A DNA stretch of 64,000 nt from Drosophila pseudoobscura. Lineage: Eukaryota > Arthropoda > Insecta > Diptera > Drosophilidae. The notes under the pieces were generated by a model, which worked only from the letters and a program-made list of their open reading frames with translations, ran no database searches and was not told the DNA's origin. The stretch is from the NCBI RefSeq assembly GCF_009870125.1, contig NC_046683.1, forward strand, positions 12,781,001-12,845,000, written 5' to 3'. Of this stretch, positions 32,671 through 45,177 are shown one piece after another. Each line of letters starts with the position of its first letter. Position 1 is the stretch's first letter. The position numbers were made by a program, and so were the translations under genes.

Positions 32671-35388
32671 TCTTCCGGATAGCGGGAAAACTTGTCAGAA
32701 GTAAAACCAAAAATTTGGTAAAACAAAAACGAAACAAATCAAAACATTCAAAACGAGACTTGCACGCGCACGCTAAGAAACACACGAATCGAGAGACACA
32801 GGGCAGACCAGCAGATGAAAGAGGGATTAAAAGGGAGGCTGCGTAAAGTAAACACGCAAAAGGGAATTGGCAAGTGCGTGAGAGTGGCAGCACTGCACAG
32901 AGTGAACACTGCGCGGTCTGGTATCGTTCACTTGCGACAAGGCTGCCAGATAATCAGAAAAGTACCGATATACTGTCTTCCCAAAATAAATATTTACTAA
33001 AATATATAAACATAAATTCATAGCTCATGTCTCATTTAAAACTTAAGAACAGTTACTTTTCGATAAAATAAAAATATAATAATGAATGGCATCTATCGGT
33101 GTGTTTCCCAACACTTCTGCAGCACTGTGTAAAAGTGCGACCGTTTACTGAAAAAGCACTATAAAACGTTTATGTTTGAATCGAAATTTTTGATGAGCGC
33201 TTTTTACATATTCATTTTTAGTATCTTTCCCGCTTATTGCACTGCACGCCAACAAGTGGCGAGCTTTTATCAGAAAATGTCCTCTGCCTGGATGGCTTAA
33301 CGCCTGGCTGCCGCAACATCGCTTTTCGCTTTGTGTTCCAACAGGAATGCTTAGTCGCGCAGTCCAATGAGCACTAAACGCGCATTTTACCGATAATCCG
33401 AGAAGAGTAGGCCACCGAGAGGAAATCAATTGCCCTCGCACCGAGCACCACGTTTATACGCGTCTCTTCATCGTCTCCTTTCCTTTTCTACGTTTCCACT
33501 TTGGTTTCGGTTCGGCTTTTGTTTCGTTCATGTCCCGCCACAGTTTCCGTTGGCTCCTTTAGCGCGTTTCTAGTTGCCATATGGAGCCGGTATCGGCCAA
33601 AGTCAACCGGAGCAGCAGAAGCAGCAACAGCAGCAAAGAACAGGAGCCACGCACGTGTCGACCAAAAGTTTTGCGCCAAAACTGGAGCCTGAAGGTAACC
33701 GTAGCCGTAAACGTAATAAAGTCGTTGTCCAGGTGCGTGCTTCGTGGCTTGATTTGTTGGACTGCAGCACGCAATGGTGCTTAGACGATGTTAATCTTCT
33801 TTATTGGCCTCGAAGAGTACAGGGAGCACGGGCTCCGAAGCACGCCACCTGTTGGGCGCCATTACGGCAAAGCTTTAGGCGCGAATTTTGAATGGGAGAA
33901 TCCATCGAAAAGGGGGAGGACTTGAAAAGCCATCAAATGATGTTGATTTGAGGGTGTGGTTCAGTGGGGTATTAGTCGGGTAGGGTGCTTGAGAGAGTGG
34001 CCAGAAAAGGATCACTTGGAGTTGGTAGTTGGTGTTTGGGGGGCAGAAAAGAAGCGCTGTTCGAGTGGGTGGGCAATCAATCAGCGAAATGAAATCAACG
34101 GCAACGTAATTTCAACGATTACCCCTGCGCCATTGAGTGGCTCCCGAACGAACAAGTGTCACAAGCAATAACAAAGGAAGAGGGGCTGGGGAAAGCCTAA
34201 TCTTTGGCCGACCACCGACCACCGACAGCCAACCTGAACGGAAGGGGGCCCCAACTTATCGGCCAACACATGAAGAGAGGTAATTAATTTTTTGGTATTT
34301 GTGGTACCGAGAACATATTGACTATGACATGATGATCACGCACTGATACTGATAATGACCATGCCAATGCCACAGACACAGGTCTGGGAGCTGAATCTGG
34401 AGCTGGAACTGTGGCTACAGCGTCATGCTGGCTGCCATTAACGCGCTTTGTGTATGGAACGCGCCAAGTGAGCGCGACGCGGTCCCAAAACCTGCGGTTT
34501 GGCGCAAGCAGCGCACCTGTCCAGCCGCCAGTCAGTTAGTCAGTCAGCCAGCAGCGAAGAGACTCGCTCTGCCTCCTATCTCTATGGGAGTGTGTGTGGG
34601 AGGGTGTGTAGGTGTTGCGGTGTCGTCGCCTGCACTTTCTTTGACAGCAGCAGAGCCGCAACGCAATAGCAGCAGCAGCAGCAGAAGTTCAATTGCTTGG
34701 CAGAATGCCAGACAAAGGGGCTAGACTGATTGATACCCTTTCTACGAATGGGATAGGGAGTCTCAGCAGAGATAATAAAGAAAGCTCTTACTCACCCTTA
34801 AATCGATATATGTACATATGTATGCACATATTATGTATGTAGCAGTCTCCACCATTAATTACTTAGTATCAATTATTAAAATTTCCATCAAATTCCATGA
34901 GCATTTACCAGCACTGTAAATAAACCGTAATTTAAGGAATCGTTTTTTTCACCTTCAACAAACTTTTTTTTCTTTATTCTCTGAACCGTTAGAACTTAGT
35001 CTCCCGATTGTATAATTTATAATGATTAAATCTTAAAGACATGGGGAGAAAAAGACAAAGAAGAAATGGACACAGGGCCTCGTTCTGGATATTAATTTAA
35101 AATTCTCTTCGAATAATAGTTATCTTGAATTTCGGCTAAGCGTAACCATTTGGGCATTATCCAACAGAGGGGCCAGTGCCAGCTCCTGCCTGTCGCCCCA
35201 CACGAGCCCCAGCCCGTGCTATGGAGTAAACCAACTTAACAGCAATTTAATCTACACCTTTTTGGGTGTCAGTGTTCAGTTCCATTCACCCAGTGTAGTG
35301 TCGTTGTTGTTGCTGACGACCGACGCGCTGCCGTTGACGCTGGCGCTGGCGCCAGTGCTTAAAAGCTAAGGACACGCGCTCAGAACGT
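32671..35388. other. Divergent intergenic region between Mipp2 and neprilysin
   Basis: The first few hundred bases are the Mipp2 5' region. Short open frames around 33480-33890 have no domain or conserved look. AGC-rich runs occur near 33612-33640 and 34670-34685. GATACCCTTTCTACGAATGGGATAGGG at about 34731-34757 resembles the end of a degenerate short repeat. No gene is supported. Confidence 0.4.
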
Positions 35389-35394
35389 TCAGTT
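35359..35394 (+). promoter_or_regulatory. Probable core promoter of the neprilysin gene
   Basis: TTCAGTTCG at 35388-35396 matches the fly initiator TCAGTT. CTTAAAAG at about 35358-35365 lies about 30 bp upstream, in the position of a weak TATA box. Downstream is a long purine-rich leader with only short open frames (about 35395-35900). I infer transcription toward the neprilysin coding exons. Confidence 0.45.
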
Positions 35395-37584
35395 CGCCTC
35401 GAGTTTTTGCCCCGCGCGGTTTGGCGCGAACAAGAGACAGACACGCACCGCACACGGACACGCACATTGGCCACAGAGCCGCCGCACGGAGCCAGAGAAC
35501 CACAGAGCCACAGAGAGCGTTGAATATAAGTTCCAAAACAAAACGCAACGGAACCAAGTCGAAAGGAACGGAACGGAACGGAAGGGAGTAGAGAGCAGAG
35601 AGCAACAGAGAAGAGGCCATAAAGAAACATCGACGGAACGGACGTCCGTCCCCGGCAACGGTAACGGTAGCACGCAGCAGCAGCATAACGTAACAACAAT
35701 ATCAAGCAACGGTAAACGTAACCGTAAAGCCACAACGAAGACAAAAGTAATGAAAAAACACAACAAATCTAAAACAATACAAAACAAAAAACATGAACAA
35801 AACACAGCGAATAGCTAAAAAAAACATTAACAATTTAAAGTTAGTTTAGAACAAAGGCAATCGAATTTGTTGTTATACAATGTCGCATTTCATTTAGTTT
35901 TTTTAGTTGGGTTTCGAGTTTCGTGCTGTTCTTCTCCACCGCACACTCTCCTCTATTTTAGCTTTCTGCCGTTTCGTTTTCATTGACGCAGCAGTGGCGA
36001 TCGGTGGCAGCGGCAGCGGCTGCGGCTGCGGCAGCATTTCGCATTTCACGTGGCGCCCAAAATATTCATGACCATCACGAGATTCGATTCGAGATTCGAG
36101 AATCGGATTGTGGGGGCTTCCTCCTCTGGGCCAGAAGCCCACCTGCGGCGTCAGCTGCTCTGCTGCTGCGCTGTCTCCGGCTCAGGCCTCAAGTCACAGC
36201 CTCAGCCTCAGTCTCAGGCTCGGTTAACTAGTTTCGAGTTTTGCAAATTTCGCCGCGCATTAATCTTCGATTAAATTTATACAAAATCCAGCAAACTGTT
36301 TGGCTGTGTAGCCCCCAGGCCCCCTCTCTCTCATGTTCTGTCGCGCCGCCGGCTGCGTTTGCGCGGCAACGGTCGAAACACGTTGGCCCTGATCGTCACA
36401 CTCACAAAAGCAGCAACAACAGCAAGGCAGCAGCACAGGGGAGCAGAGGCAACCAACGCCAGCGCAACGCAGTTGTTTGGGCAAAGGAGGTGGCTGGCGC
36501 ACGCAGTGCAGTGTAGGAGACAGAAGGAGCGCAAAGGTTTATTCAAATAGGAGTGCAGAAAAAGCAGTGGCCTAAAGGTGGAGCACAGGAAATGTGTTTG
36601 AGTAACAGTGAAGCGCAGGCTGCTTAGTTGAGTAAGAGTATCGCGCTGGGCATGCAGTGCAGTAGAGCAAGCACAGGAACTACAGTGACAAAGCAGTTGA
36701 ATAACGGTGAAGCCTCCAGTTAAGCAAGAGTGCAGCCAAGGCAGTGCAGTTGAGTAAGTGTGGAATCCAAGCAGTGCAGTGAAGTCAGAGAGAATCGCAT
36801 CTGAAAGCAGTAGAAGAGTTCTGCCTCTCTTGTTCACCCCCTTGATGCAGTTTTTACTAATGTTATTGCGCAACACACAGGCTGTCTGTCATACAGTGGA
36901 AACTCGACACGTGACTGATGATCGACTGTCCGTCCGATTGGATTAGTGATTGGCGATCTGGTTGGGGCCGGTCTGGTCTGGTCTGGACTTTGCCGGCAGT
37001 AGCAGCGGCTATCGGCTTACGTTTTACAATGGTACAGTAGAGCCAGCCTAGCCATAACGTAACTGAATCAAAATGGAATGCCAAAAAGAGATTCTGGGCA
37101 GCTATGGGGGAAGTAGACGGTGCATGTATTGTAGCATGTAAGATTGTCTGTCCAGGAATATCCAAGCAGTGCATCAATGTAGGGCTAATCTGCACTGTAC
37201 CGCACTAGCGAACAGACATGTGTCCATCACAGAATTAATACCCATCATATCTCGTCATTTGCCATCTCTCTCTTTATCTCACAACCTTTCTCCTCTCCCT
37301 CACTTAGTGCCGTCGACGCTGATGTCGCAGTCACAGCCAGCGTCGGTGCTGTTGTGAACGTGCGTGGAGCAACCAAGTCCATATCAGCGGCCGACACCTT
37401 TCCATCAACATCATCGGAGATTACCATCCGTGAGGCGTGAGAAACCCAAGGCGCCCGCAAGCCATAAATCAAGAGGGCTCGTTCGGTCTGGTCCCGTCCC
37501 GTCGGTGAATCAGCACCCAGCAGATAAGGAGCTGGGAGCGACGCCATCGCCGGGCAGTAGTTGGCAGTGTCGCCGCCGAGCGAT
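35395..37584 (+). other. 5' leader/first intron of neprilysin with a degenerate repeat
   Basis: The stretch 35395-35900 reads like a fly 5' UTR (CAGAGAG, CGGAACGGAACGG, then A-rich). 36540-36830 holds a degenerate tandem repeat of TTGAGTAAgaGTGaAGC-type and GCAGTGCAGT units. Neither splice border is resolved. No other gene seen. Confidence 0.35.
36540..36830. repeat. Degenerate tandem repeat, GCAGTG/TTGAGTAA units
   Basis: Recurrent pieces: TTGAGTAACAGTGAAGC, TTGAGTAAGAGTATCGC, TTGAATAACGGTGAAGC, TTAAGCAAGAGTGCAGC and TTGAGTAAGTGTGGAATCC, separated by AAGCAGTG or GCAGTGCAGT. Spacing varies between about 22 and 70 bp. Confidence 0.6.
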
Positions 37585-40500
37585 ATGTTGGCCACGCCGA
37601 GCGGCGGCGCAGCGCCCGCTAATGTTCCCGCAACCGCACCCGCTCCAGTACCCGTATCGGTGCCAGCATCCGTATCCGCCGTATCTGTGCCCCCAGCATC
37701 CGCCGCATCCCTGGCCAGTCCGGAGAAGCCCCTGAACAATGGCTACCTGCAGGCGAATGCTATGGACGAGCTAAATGCCACAGTGGTTTCGCCGCTGCTC
37801 GGCCAGCAGCAGCAGCTGCAGCCACAGTTGCAGTTGCAAAATCAGCAGCAACAGCAGCAGCAGCAGCTGAACAAGCTGCCAACTGTAGTTTTCCTCAGTC
37901 CGGATGGAAGCGGCGGCGTGGGCATTGGCAGCGCCCTGCATCGGAATCCCATCTCTGGGGCAAGCATCCCCCCAGCAACCGCCTCGAGCCGAAGCAGCGA
38001 CTGGCTGCTGAAGGAGTTACAGCAGCGGCGCCGCCTCTTGATCCTGGCCATCGCCTTCACCGTTCTGGGAGCGGCCATCGGTGCGCTGGCCATCTATTTT
38101 GCCGGCGTCCATCAGCGCTGCCAGCTTTATCCCCGCTCCCTGGACGCCGGCGAGCCTGTGGCAGGTGAGTGTCTGAGCGTGCGTGAAGCTCATTTCCATT
38201 TTCATTTCCCATTCCCGTTCCCATTCCCGTTCCCATTCCCGTTCTACTCCCGTCGCCGATCCCGTTCCATGCAGTGCTAACTGGGAACTGGGTCAGCAGC
38301 CAATCAACAGGCATCCTGTATCCTGTCTTCCAACTTCCATCTCTCATCTGTCCCCCGCCTCCGTCAAGGTCCATTTACTGTTGTGGTAAGTGAATTTGGC
38401 GCCAGTCCCTGCCCCTCCCTCCACCATCACTCCATCCTATTGCTCATCCATCCATAAATCGAGTAGAAATTTCAATTTCCTTGAGCGGGGGAGGAGCGAT
38501 GGACAAGCAACAGGCTGAAAGAAAGGAATACCAGCTTCAAGGTCGAGGCTTTTGATACCCTTTCAAGTGCATCGTTTCGATGAGAGAGGGCTAAGAGAGT
38601 AAGCGTCTGTATAAGTTTGCAAAACTCGAATCCATAATAATATTATCCTCCGAAAGGGTATGTGTATAACAAGATTTTTGTTATCTCCGTCCTGGCAGCC
38701 GGCCCTCTCTTGTCACTAAATGCTGCTGCTGCCCGCTCTCTTCTCACTCTCTCTCTCTCCATCGTTGTCTTCCCATCCTATTCGCTCTGTTTGGAATTCA
38801 ATTACAGAATATGTCAAACAACAAACGGGAAAAGGAGCAAGCAGCGCACCAGCAAGAGAAAAGGGCACGGGGCGGCACTGCTTGCCTTGGTGCCATTTTG
38901 TAGTCCGTTATTTGCCCTCTCGCTCTTTCGCACTTTCGCAACTCTCGATAACAGTGGGATCGAGCAGCGACCTCTGGGAAGTTCTGTTTTTCCACTGCTT
39001 TCGCACGATTTTCCACCCCCGTGGACCACTGTGCGGGCGCTGGTCTTCTCAGGCCCTTCCTTCTGTAGTCCTGTGGCCTGTTGTGGTCTGTGCGTGGAGT
39101 GAGAGGCCTGGCAGGCGGCAGTCAAGCAGCGTGTTCCCTTCTGCATTCATTCACATAAGGCATTCACAAAATACGTGTAACACAAAGTACGGATTCAAAG
39201 CAACTGAAATATTCAGGAGGCTCTGCTCTGCTCTGCTTTGCTCTGTCAGCGGTATGGCCCGGTATGTGGGCAGGGATGTGTGTTTGCGGCGTTCCTACAA
39301 CACTCATTTTCATTTTGCAAAATGAGATAAAAAGCGAACACACACACACACATAGAGAGAGAAAAGCAATCAATCGGCCTGGCCCTTGGCCCTGGCCAGA
39401 GGATGTCTATGAATTTTGGAACGGTCGTTTCAATCGATCGCGTCCCGTTGCTGCTTCTGCTTCTTCTTTGTGTCTCTCCTTCGTTTTTACCGTTAGCTTA
39501 ATTGAATGTGCACACACACACACACACACACACACTTACACACATTCACTCGAACGGTATGTTTCATGTGTGCGCGTGTCATCGTTATAAAAACGTGTTT
39601 TTTAATGTTTTGCGCCAAAAAATCATTCATCGATAGCGCGCTACCGTTACCGGATGCCACAGGTCGTGGAGGGTGATAGGAGCGGAAGAGAGGGAGGATG
39701 GGGGTGCACCATCAAAGCCTATTTCTAACAGTACTCCGCATATGATGCGTCTCCGCCGTTTACCGTTATAGCCCACGTAAAAATATCTCTCATCTCTCTT
39801 TCTCTCTATAAATATCGAGCAACATCATCATCAGCATCGGCATAGCACCATCCCCCATCTTCTGGCAGACCCCTGGCCTTGACTATGACTATGGTACTCC
39901 CTCCATCCCCTCCTCTTCCCTCCCCACTCCTGTCTGCTCCATTGATTCAAGCCGTAATTTCTTGGGAAATTTTAAAGTGGACTCCGAATTTAATGGGTGG
40001 AAGGAAAGAGGAAACGTTTTGGAAAAAACAAATTGGTTTAATGTTTATAGAATATGAAAACGGAGGGAGAGAAAGGACACTCGCTCGATTGATTACATAA
40101 ATATTATATTTAGATGGAGATATTCCAATCTTATAAGATCTTATAATAGATTCCAGACCGGAAATCTATCAAAATAGACTTGATTTGTATTGAATCGATT
40201 ATGATCTTAATTGTAGGAAATTGTTCAAAAATTAGTTTCGAATGCCCAACCATTTCGTTGGGGGAACTTTCCATGTACATACATATATCCAGTATCCAGT
40301 ATATGATATGCTTTCTTCCATGGAAGGATGGAAGGAAAGCAATGCCAAAGCTTGAACAGCTATAATTTAAGGCAATAATTCCTTTTTATATATTTGTAAT
40401 TTATGTATTTCCAAAGTAGTCGAAAAGAAGAGGGTTCTATGAGTACTAGAGGGCTCATTACTCCTTATTCTTTGGCCTCTGGTTGAAGCGTCTCAGGTTC

Positions 40501-43500
40501 CACTTCGGTTGCAGTGGTCTTCTGCGCTGGGACATTCACCTCGCATGCTGGTTTTTGGTCTCGGGTCTCGGTTTCAAACGTGCCACATGCCACTTAAATC
40601 TATTAACGCCATGGTAAATGTTATTAGCTCTCCATTCGGTCGGGGGAATCGCTTTAATTAATAATTAATGCTGCCATCCAAAGCCAGCCACCACCGCCCT
40701 ACTCGCCTCCACTCTGTTCGCCTAGATGTCACTTTTTATTGACAGCCTCGACAAGGACATCAGCATGCAACATGTGTCCAGGCTAAGGAATCGATGTCAG
40801 TGGTGACTGGGGCTGGGGTTCGGTGGATTGTGGTTGATAGAGCAACATTTCTTTATTTTAATTTAATAAAGGACACGACTTGGCGGAGGAGGAACAGATG
40901 GAAGGAGGAGCTGGTACTGTAGCAAAGATTGTACTCTTTTTCTTTCGTTTTCTTCATAATGAAAAATTTAAATTCAATTTACTTGAGTGGTTTTCAAATC
41001 AATTTCACCCACTCCCCACTACCCATTCCGCATACGATTCCGATTCGGACTCGGTTTTTGCTATATCTTTTGGAACGCTATCAAATAAGAAATCTTTTCG
41101 CTCTCTAATTGCAGGCAACGCCAGATGGGGCCTGGGCAATGCCCACGAGGGGCAGGACAACATTTGCATGACTCAGGAATGCGTGAGAACAGGTATGCTA
41201 CTCGGTATAAGTGGACATGCTTCGAGTAACCTCTTTAATGGACACCTGGATTATTGTCCGAGGTCGCTGGGGGGAAGTGGTAGAAGAATGGCAGTCGAAG
41301 TGCAAGCGAAACACGGGACACGGAGGGTCATGGGCTGATTGGAAAGACAGTGAAAAGGGTGCCAGGGATTTGCACAATCACGAAATGTTTGCAATTTATT
41401 TTCCCATCAATTATTTATTTGCCATTAAGATAGCTTAGGCCTTTCCCCAATCATGGATTATAACCGAACCCTTTGTCGATGAGGAGCTGGACATCTGGCG
41501 AGCGACAGGCGGCCGAAAGAGCTCAATTTATATTCAAACAACTCCGACTCGTTCGATTTTCAGAATCGAATTTCAGTGGAGTGTGTAGGCTACTGCCATA
41601 TGCATCGCCTATATAAATTCTAAAACAATTACCAAAGGGTGCAGCGAGCAGAGCACAACAGAACGTAACAGAACGATACCGGTGTCCAATTAGCGTTGCG
41701 GTTTCTGGGTCGTTTCGTCATCGTTGTTAGCCTACTTTTTGGGGCAGACAAAGGACAGAGGACAGTGGATAGTGCCGGGGATGGGGAGAGACTGTGGGAA
41801 ATCCACCAGATGGAACACCATGTTCTAAGAACTACAAATATCATATTCGAAACGTTTTCCCGAGAATTCCCAAAAAATAGTTCGAAAAAGAAAATCTTTT
41901 CAATGAAAAGGAAAAGGCTTTGCTCTTCTATCGCAATTTCAGTTCTTAATGCCATTTCTCCGAAATTTATTCCTCGAGAGCCGGCGCCAGAAATGTTGCA
42001 CAAGCGAAAAGTGCAAAGGAGTATGCCCGAGAATGCAAAAACAAAATATCTGCATGCTGTCGATGCTCCTCTCGAGATTCTTGCGTAGACTCTCCCCAAT
42101 AGGGGTTAGTTTATGTTGTTTTTGGTATTGTTGGACTGCTCCCAAAACTTCAGACAAGCGTGCCCACCGCTGCTCCATAGATAGCGCATCCCCAACACTT
42201 CAAAACTAAATTTGGATTCCCGCCTTTAGTATTCCTAGAAAGTTATTAGAAACCATCGAGAATGAAACTATTCTAAATGAAATTTATGGCTAGATATCCA
42301 AGGATTATTCCCACATGCCGTTCATCCGACTTTTAAGTGCAAGAACCCCTCTGCTTGTGGATTGGCCAGCGCCAAACCATTCAAGGTCTGGTCCTGGTCC
42401 TGGTCTTGGTCCAATCCCCCCTTAACCCCCTCTGCAACCAAAAGCAAATCCTAGTCTCAGTTTCAATTGAAACTATTGTCAGACCGAGAAACTTTTCCGT
42501 CTACGCGGGAAAGTTTCGACCACAGACGCCGCAATGCAATTTGGGCCATGGGTATAGAAAGGAAAAGGAGTAGGAGTCGGGGTTCGTTTCGGTTCGGTGT
42601 GTGAGGGTTATCGCTTATCGTAAAACTTTTTGGCGAATGATTTGTTGGCCAAGTTTTCTGCAAACACCGTTTGCTATCAGCACAGGCGACAGGTGAATGA
42701 TATCAAGGTGAATTATGGTCAGAATGTGGGGCTGGGGGTGGGGGAACGTGAACACCATAATTAAATGCCGAACCAGCTGAACTGTTTCCCAAGATAGAGG
42801 TGGTGTCTGACTCGTTGATTTGCCATCTATAGCGGCTTCACTGCTCTCGGCCATGGACATGACGGCCGATCCCTGCGAGGACTTTTTCCAGTATGCATGC
42901 GGCACCTGGAACAAGGTACATCCCATACCCGAAGATCGCAGCTCCATCAGCACATTTGAGGTAAGTATTAGACAGTGCTTTAGAGACAAAAACTGGGTTC
43001 GGGAATGTATCTTTTACCCACCAACAGGTACTCTCCGACCAGCAGCAGGTGATCCTTCGGGGTGTGCTCGAGGAGCCAATCGACGAGCGCGATAACCAGG
43101 CCACCATCAAGGCTAAGACCTTCTTCAAGAGCTGCATGGACATACGTGAGTGTACCCCATAGATAATTACCGCCAGATATATACAAATAGTATTGCTTCC
43201 ACACAGCTCAGATAAGAAAGATCGGCTCGGGGCGCCTCAAGCAGGTGCTAAAAGCCCTCGGTGGATGGCCGGTGATCGAGCCCAACTGGCAGCCACCGGA
43301 CGATCTCTCGGTGGAGAAACTGATGGGCCATCTGCGGCTGAACTACAGCGAACCGGTGCTGATCGAGCTTTATGTGGGGGCGGATGACAAGAACAGTTCG
43401 GTGAACATCCTGCAGATGGATCAGCTGCAGTATGCCCTGCCCTCGCGGGACTACTACCTGAAGGAGAGCAGTGCCAATGACCGGAAGGCCTATCATCGGT

Positions 43501-45177
43501 ACATGACGCAGGTCTCGGTGCTACTGGGCGCCAATCCGGCCACGGCCGCTGCCGAACTGGAAAAGGTGGTGCTGTTCGAGACGCAGCTGGTGAACGTCTC
43601 GCTGGCCGAGGCGGACCGGCATGACACGAGCGCCGTCTACCGAAAGATGACACTGCCAGAGCTGCAGCAACTGGTGCCGGAGGTCAAGTGGGAGGAGTAC
43701 TTGCAGACAGCTTTGGGGCCGGGCATAAAGCTGCAGGCGGACGAGCCTCTGGTCACCTACGGACTGCGGTATCTCACCGATATGGGCAAGATACTGCGGC
43801 GCACCGACCGCCGTGTCATCCACAATTATATGCTGTGGCGCCTGGTCATGTCGCTGATGACCCACATGATCGACGAGTATCAGCGGGAGCGGGTGGAGTT
43901 CCGCAAGATACTCATGGGCATTCAGTCGGAGCGGACGCGCTGGTCCCAGTGCGTCGAGTGGACCAACAAGAAGCTGGGCGTAGCCGTCGGCGCCCTCTTT
44001 ATACGCGACAACTTTAACCAGGAGAGCAAGGAGGTGGCCCTCGAGATGATACACACCATCCGAGCGGCATTCAACGAACTGCTGGCCGAGAATGACTGGA
44101 TGGACGACGAGACGCGGGCGGTGGCCAAGGAAAAGGCCGACTCTATGAACGAGAGGATTGGCTATCCCGAGGTCCTCACCAATGCCACCGAACTGGAGCA
44201 GGAGTATGTAAATGTGAGTGTTGACGGGGGTCCAGAAGGGAGCCATATTACAGATGCTTTCCTCCTCCTTCTCCCCCACCAGCTGACTGTTGTGCCGGAC
44301 AATTTCATTGACAACGTGCTGAGCATCTTGCAGTGGGAGTCGGAGAAGGTGCTGCATCTTCTGCGCCAGCCGGTGGACAAGGAGAAGTGGACCACAGAAC
44401 CGGCAGTAGTGAATGCCTTCTACAATCCCAACAAAAACGATATAGGTGGGTGCCACTCTCTGATCTGCCTTCTGATCCGCAACTAAAAACGTTTCCTCTC
44501 TTCAGTATTTCCTGCGGGAATTTTGCAGCCTTTGTTCTACAGCCAGCACTTTCCCAAGTCACTCAACTATGGTGGCATTGGTGTGGTGATTGGGCACGAG
44601 ATCACCCACGGATTCGACGACAAAGGGCGGCAGTTCGACAAGGAGGGTAACATGATGCAGTGGTGGAACAATGCCACCATCGAGGCATTCCGCGAACGCA
44701 CCCAGTGCGTCATCGATCAGTACTCGCGGTACAAAATCAACGAGGTGGACATGTTCATGGACGGGCGAATGACGCAGGGCGAGAACATTGCCGATAACGG
44801 TGGCCTCAAGCAGGCCTTCAGGGTAGGTCTCCTCTCGCTCTCTCTCTCTCTCTGTTTAGAATTTTTTCTGATCTGATGTGATCCTCCATTCCTTTGCTTT
44901 GCAGGCCTACAAGAAGTGGGAAACACTGCATGGCCGGGAGCTGCAGCTGCCCGGCCTCAATATGACCCACGATCAGCTATTCTTTCTCAACTACGCCCAG
45001 ATCTGGTGCGGTTCGATGCGGCCGGAGGATGCACTGACCAAGATCCGCTCCTCGGTCCATTCGCCGGGCTTTGTACGTGTCCTGGGGCCGCTCTCGAATT
45101 CGCGCGACTTTGCACGCGCCTACAACTGCCCCTTGGGGTGCAACATGAATCCCGAGGAGAAGTGCAGCGTGTGGTAG
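37585..45177 (+). CDS. Nep1: Neprilysin (M13 metallopeptidase), probably Nep1
   Basis: Exons 37585-38164, 41115-41192, 42833-42960, 43028-43145, 43207-44213, 44283-44445, 44506-44822 and 44905-45177 give 887 aa with all phases closing. It is a type II membrane protein: a cytoplasmic region of about 150 aa (Pro/Ala-rich, then Gln-rich), one transmembrane helix at 151-174, then the M13 ectodomain. Catalytic features are intact: zinc motif HEITH (722-726), ENIAD (784-788, third ligand Glu784), substrate-binding NAFY (681-684, NAYF-type) and the terminal CSVW. The conserved [12 protein letters not shown] opens the ectodomain in exon 3. The enzyme cleaves small extracellular peptides. The gene name rests on overall resemblance and on neighbouring homologues; Nep3 is the main alternative. 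A 12-bp repeat sits just inside intron 1. Confidence 0.9.
38199..38246. repeat. CCATTCCCGTTC tandem repeat in neprilysin intron 1
   Basis: About four 12-bp units, nearly perfect, 35-80 bp downstream of the exon 1 donor. If the intron were retained the frame would read FPFPFPF and then stop at about 38280. Confidence 0.75.
39509..39533. repeat. (CA)n microsatellite
   Basis: An uninterrupted CA dinucleotide run of about 12 units in the neprilysin intron. Confidence 0.8.

Larger units (their letters stand above)
38165..41114 (+). other. Large intron of the neprilysin gene
   Basis: This 2.95-kb intron contains the CCATTCCCGTTC repeat immediately after its donor, (CT)n at about 38740-38762, CA repeats at about 39340-39352 and 39509-39533, and AT-rich DNA. 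GATACCCTTTCAAGTG (about 38552) resembles a degenerate short-repeat end. No nested gene is supported. Confidence 0.55.

Noticed and set aside
38165-38280. Extension of neprilysin exon 1 encoding a Phe-Pro repeat
   Set aside because: A strong GTGAGT donor at 38165 joins in frame to 41115, and the extension soon meets a stop. It would only occur on intron retention.
40880-41338. Open frame over the neprilysin exon at 41115-41192
   Set aside because: Only the 78-bp exon in its centre is coding. The rest is intron, as shown by the acceptor TTGCAG and donor GTATGC.
43521-44456. Open frame of 311 codons on the minus strand
   Set aside because: It is the reverse complement of the large neprilysin exon, which has clear M13 motifs. 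The antisense frame shows none.
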